Shown here in pieces: positions 61,428 through 64,000 of a DNA stretch of 64,000 nucleotides (position 1 is its first letter; every line of letters begins with the position of its first letter). Source of the stretch: Dirofilaria immitis (Eukaryota; Nematoda; Chromadorea; Rhabditida; Onchocercidae); assembly GCA_024305405.1 (NCBI GenBank), contig JAKNDB010000064.1:124001-188000 (forward strand), given 5' to 3'. Position numbers and translations under genes: made by a program. The notes beneath the pieces are model-generated. The model was not told the origin of the DNA and did not search any database. It saw nothing but the letters and a program-made list of their open reading frames with translations.

Positions 61428-64000
61428 ATGGCTCGTGTTGCAGCAATTCGAAGTCAAATAAGAGAAATAAGTAATAATGAGGCGTTGCAAAATGATTTAA
61501 AGATTGTGAGTTAACCAGTTTTTTTTTCGAAAATTTTCGCCATTCATTTTTCTGAAAATCTTACGTTAAAAACATTTCCTGGATTATTTGTGTTTGTCTG
61601 AAACTGTTTTCTTAAGTTGCCGTCGAATTATAATTTCGAGATTCCCAAAACAGTTTGGAAAATTCGAACTACGAAGAGCAAGAATGGTAGTTTTTTTTAA
61701 ATATATTTTCAAAGTTTTTATAGCTCTTAAAAATGCAGTCATATTTATATCTGAAATATCTTATCTTTGTTTTTTCTTTACTGATGAAGTAAATCTTGGA
61801 GAAGTAATGCTAGATAGTTTATTTCTTTATAAGGTGAGGCTAGCATCAAATTCGTGCATTATGGAAATATAGAGATTGTGAATTCATTTATTTTTTCAAC
61901 ACTCTCCGAAATACAGTTGATGCGAGAAGGATTTGTTGTCTTTAGCAATCAAAATTAATGATGATTTCGAACAATTTAAAGATGAACTGATTTCAAGTCG
62001 AAGACTTTAATTTGAAATTTGATTTTCAGTCTGTCTACAATTTCCTGAAGGATTGCTTCTATATTCATGCGTTATTGCGGACATTTTAAGGAAATATACA
62101 GAATGTGAAATTGTGATTATGGGAGATGTCACATACGGAGCGTGTTGTGTAGGTGATCAATCAGCACGTGCCCTTGGTGAGTTCCACACCGATCTGTTTT
62201 TGTGGATTAAATATGTCAAGTCTCTTCGTTTTCAATTTTCCAGAATTTTGTCGAACACAATTACTAAGGCATTGCAATCATTCATTTAAAATATCTGCAT
62301 GCTACAATGCAGAGTCAGATATATTATATTTCTTATGATTGAACCGCTTCATTCAGTACAATCTTAATTAAAATTAGTTTGATGTTTTAGAATATTTTCA
62401 TATATATTCGTTTTGCAGAAGCATAATGTTTTGAAATTAAACTATTAAATATTTACAGGATGTGATCTTATGGTGCATTATGGACATAGTTGCCTAATAC
62501 CAATTCAGGAAACGCAAGGAATTGAAATGCTTTATATTTTTGTAAATATCGACATGAATGTTGGCCATTTTATTGATGTATTAAAAGCTAATTTCGAAAA
62601 ACATAAAAACTTGCATTAGTTAGTACCATCCAGTTTGTTCCATGCTTGCAAGTTAGTATTTTTTTTATTGTATTTTTGCTATAGAATTAATTGGATTAGT
62701 GTTTCTTAACGATTGCAAAAATATGTTTTAAGTCAGCAATCATATGTAAATACATTGTGTATTAGTGCTTTCGAAATTAATTTATAATGCCATTTGTCAA
62801 CTTTTCTATCTAATCCATCATTGAGTATAGCAGTAACGATTTTTCAAGTTCTATAATCATTAGAATTGCAATATAATTGCTTAAGTAAGATTCAAAACGG
62901 ACCGATGAAATTCGGATGTGACAGAAATAATTCATTTTATTAACTGTTTAAGAGTGTTAAAAAGAATTAAATGACGAAGGTTATAATATTTTGATACCAC
63001 AAGTGAAACCTCTCAGTCCTGGTGAAATCCTTGGTTGTACTTCTCCCAAATTGCAAGAGGATATCGATGCAATAATGTTAGTTAATAATTGTTTCACAGA
63101 AAAATATTATGTAAATTATAATGGAATTTCAAAAATCTTGTGATGTATGTAATGTCAAAAGATAATAAATATTGATAATTTAATAAATAAGACTACTGGA
63201 AATCTCATGTTCGGCTAGTATGGATTGTGCTAACTTGACACTATTCTTCAGATATCTAGGTGATGGACGGTTCCATTTGGAATCAGTGATGATCCAAAAT
63301 CCATCTGTTGTCGCTTATCAATATGATCCGTATTCGAAGTAAGTTATGGTTTAATAGTTTTTGCACTATTACAGTATTAATGGATCAGGCTTATTGTAAA
63401 ATTTATCTGATCTAATGCTTTTATTCGAAGTAAAGTTATCTTTTTTCAATTTTTTATTTTAAAGTGAATTTAGTAAGAAATTCCCTTGTTTTTCTTTATT
63501 CCATTTGATTTTAATTTTGCAGTGCATTATATTTTCTTTTTTGTAAACTGAATGATTAAAAGAATTTCAGGAAGTTCACGCATGAAAAATACGATTTCGG
63601 TTTGATGACTCAAAAACGGAAAGAATCTGTGGAAATAGCTCGGAAATGTCACGTATTTGGTCTTATACAAGGATCATTAGGCAGACAGGAAATCCTAAAA
63701 TTGTGGAGGTATTTCTTTACATATATATGTGGAAAAATGAAAATGGAAATGGAAGGATTTTGTTACCCTTCAAGGCTTTATTTTAGGATTTAGAAAAGAA
63801 ACTACAAGTAGCTGGCAAGAAGTTTGTACGTGTCCTTCTTTCAGAAATAACGCCCGAGAAGTTGTCGTCTTTCACTAATATTGATTGGTAAGTAGTAATT
63901 ATAGTGTTTTTCAAGCAAAGTTATTTCAAATAAAAAGAAAAGGAGTTTTGTTATTAAAAGATTTATGGCTTAAAATGTCTGCAGTACTGGTAATCTTTTA
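61428..64000 (+). CDS. dph-1: Diphthamide synthase subunit DPH1 (partial, 3' end beyond window)
   Basis: With DPH2, DPH1 forms the [4Fe-4S] radical enzyme that transfers the 3-amino-3-carboxypropyl group of S-adenosylmethionine to a histidine of elongation factor 2, the first step of diphthamide synthesis. The start [14 protein letters not shown] (61428) is just after a TTTCAG. Conserved blocks follow: [17 protein letters not shown] (61617-61686), [12 protein letters not shown] (about 62045), [13 protein letters not shown] with the first cluster Cys (about 62120), [10 protein letters not shown] (62470), [16 protein letters not shown] with the second cluster Cys (about 63010), [13 protein letters not shown] (63255), and [14 protein letters not shown] (63825) up to GTAAGT at about 63890. 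The third cluster Cys lies past the window. Three one-base losses break the frame: at 62613 (GG read as G), 62959-62963 (A5) and 63688-63689 (G2). The gene is otherwise normal. Confidence 0.94.

Overview
The window is nuclear DNA of a nematode. It is AT-rich, its genes are cut into many small exons, the introns are mostly 80-400 bp and often end in TTTCAG, and every recognisable protein is a conserved animal one. Size, base composition and intron style suggest a spirurid or filarial worm, but the species cannot be fixed from the sequence. I see no CRISPR array, bacterial operon, transposon, rRNA or tRNA gene.

Layout. (1) 1362-22583, minus: a giant p400/Domino/SSL-1 chromatin-remodelling ATPase with HSA domain, split SNF2 ATPase, SANT domain and Gln/Thr/Ser-rich tail. 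(2) 23795-27328, plus: a JAZF1-type zinc-finger protein, head-to-head with the remodeller. (3) 27456-33068, minus: the XPB/ERCC3 helicase of TFIIH, tail-to-tail with JAZF1. (4) 33662-34841, minus: a single-exon Obg-type GTPase (GTPBP10). (5) 36460-44777, minus: PAN2, the deadenylase subunit, whose nuclease active site looks destroyed. (6) 44778-50089: a long non-coding stretch with a dense microsatellite cluster. (7) 50090-53625, plus: integrin-linked kinase (PAT-4). (8) 55814-58446, plus: a multi-pass membrane protein, best read as a gustatory-receptor-like (7tm_7) chemoreceptor. (9) 60131-60891, plus: an intron-containing histone H2A. (10) 61428 to the right edge, plus: diphthamide synthase subunit DPH1, cut by the window end.

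How the genes relate. The remodeller and the JAZF1 protein belong to the same TIP60/p400 (NuA4-like) complex in mammals and here share a 1.2-kb intergenic region. XPB and PAN2 act in transcription/repair and mRNA decay, and DPH1 modifies elongation factor 2. From memory, the C. elegans homologues ssl-1, xpb-1, panl-2, pat-4 and dph-1 all lie on chromosome III, so the block looks like conserved macrosynteny.

Two results deserve most attention. First, the PAN2 exonuclease domain keeps its overall sequence but all four DEDD metal-binding positions are changed (D>Y, E>K, D>L, D>L). Second, twelve places in six conserved genes need one base added to a homopolymer (or, at 62613, a doubled base) to restore the family reading frame. 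All are single-base losses and none are gains, which points to systematic homopolymer under-calling in this assembly rather than pseudogenes.
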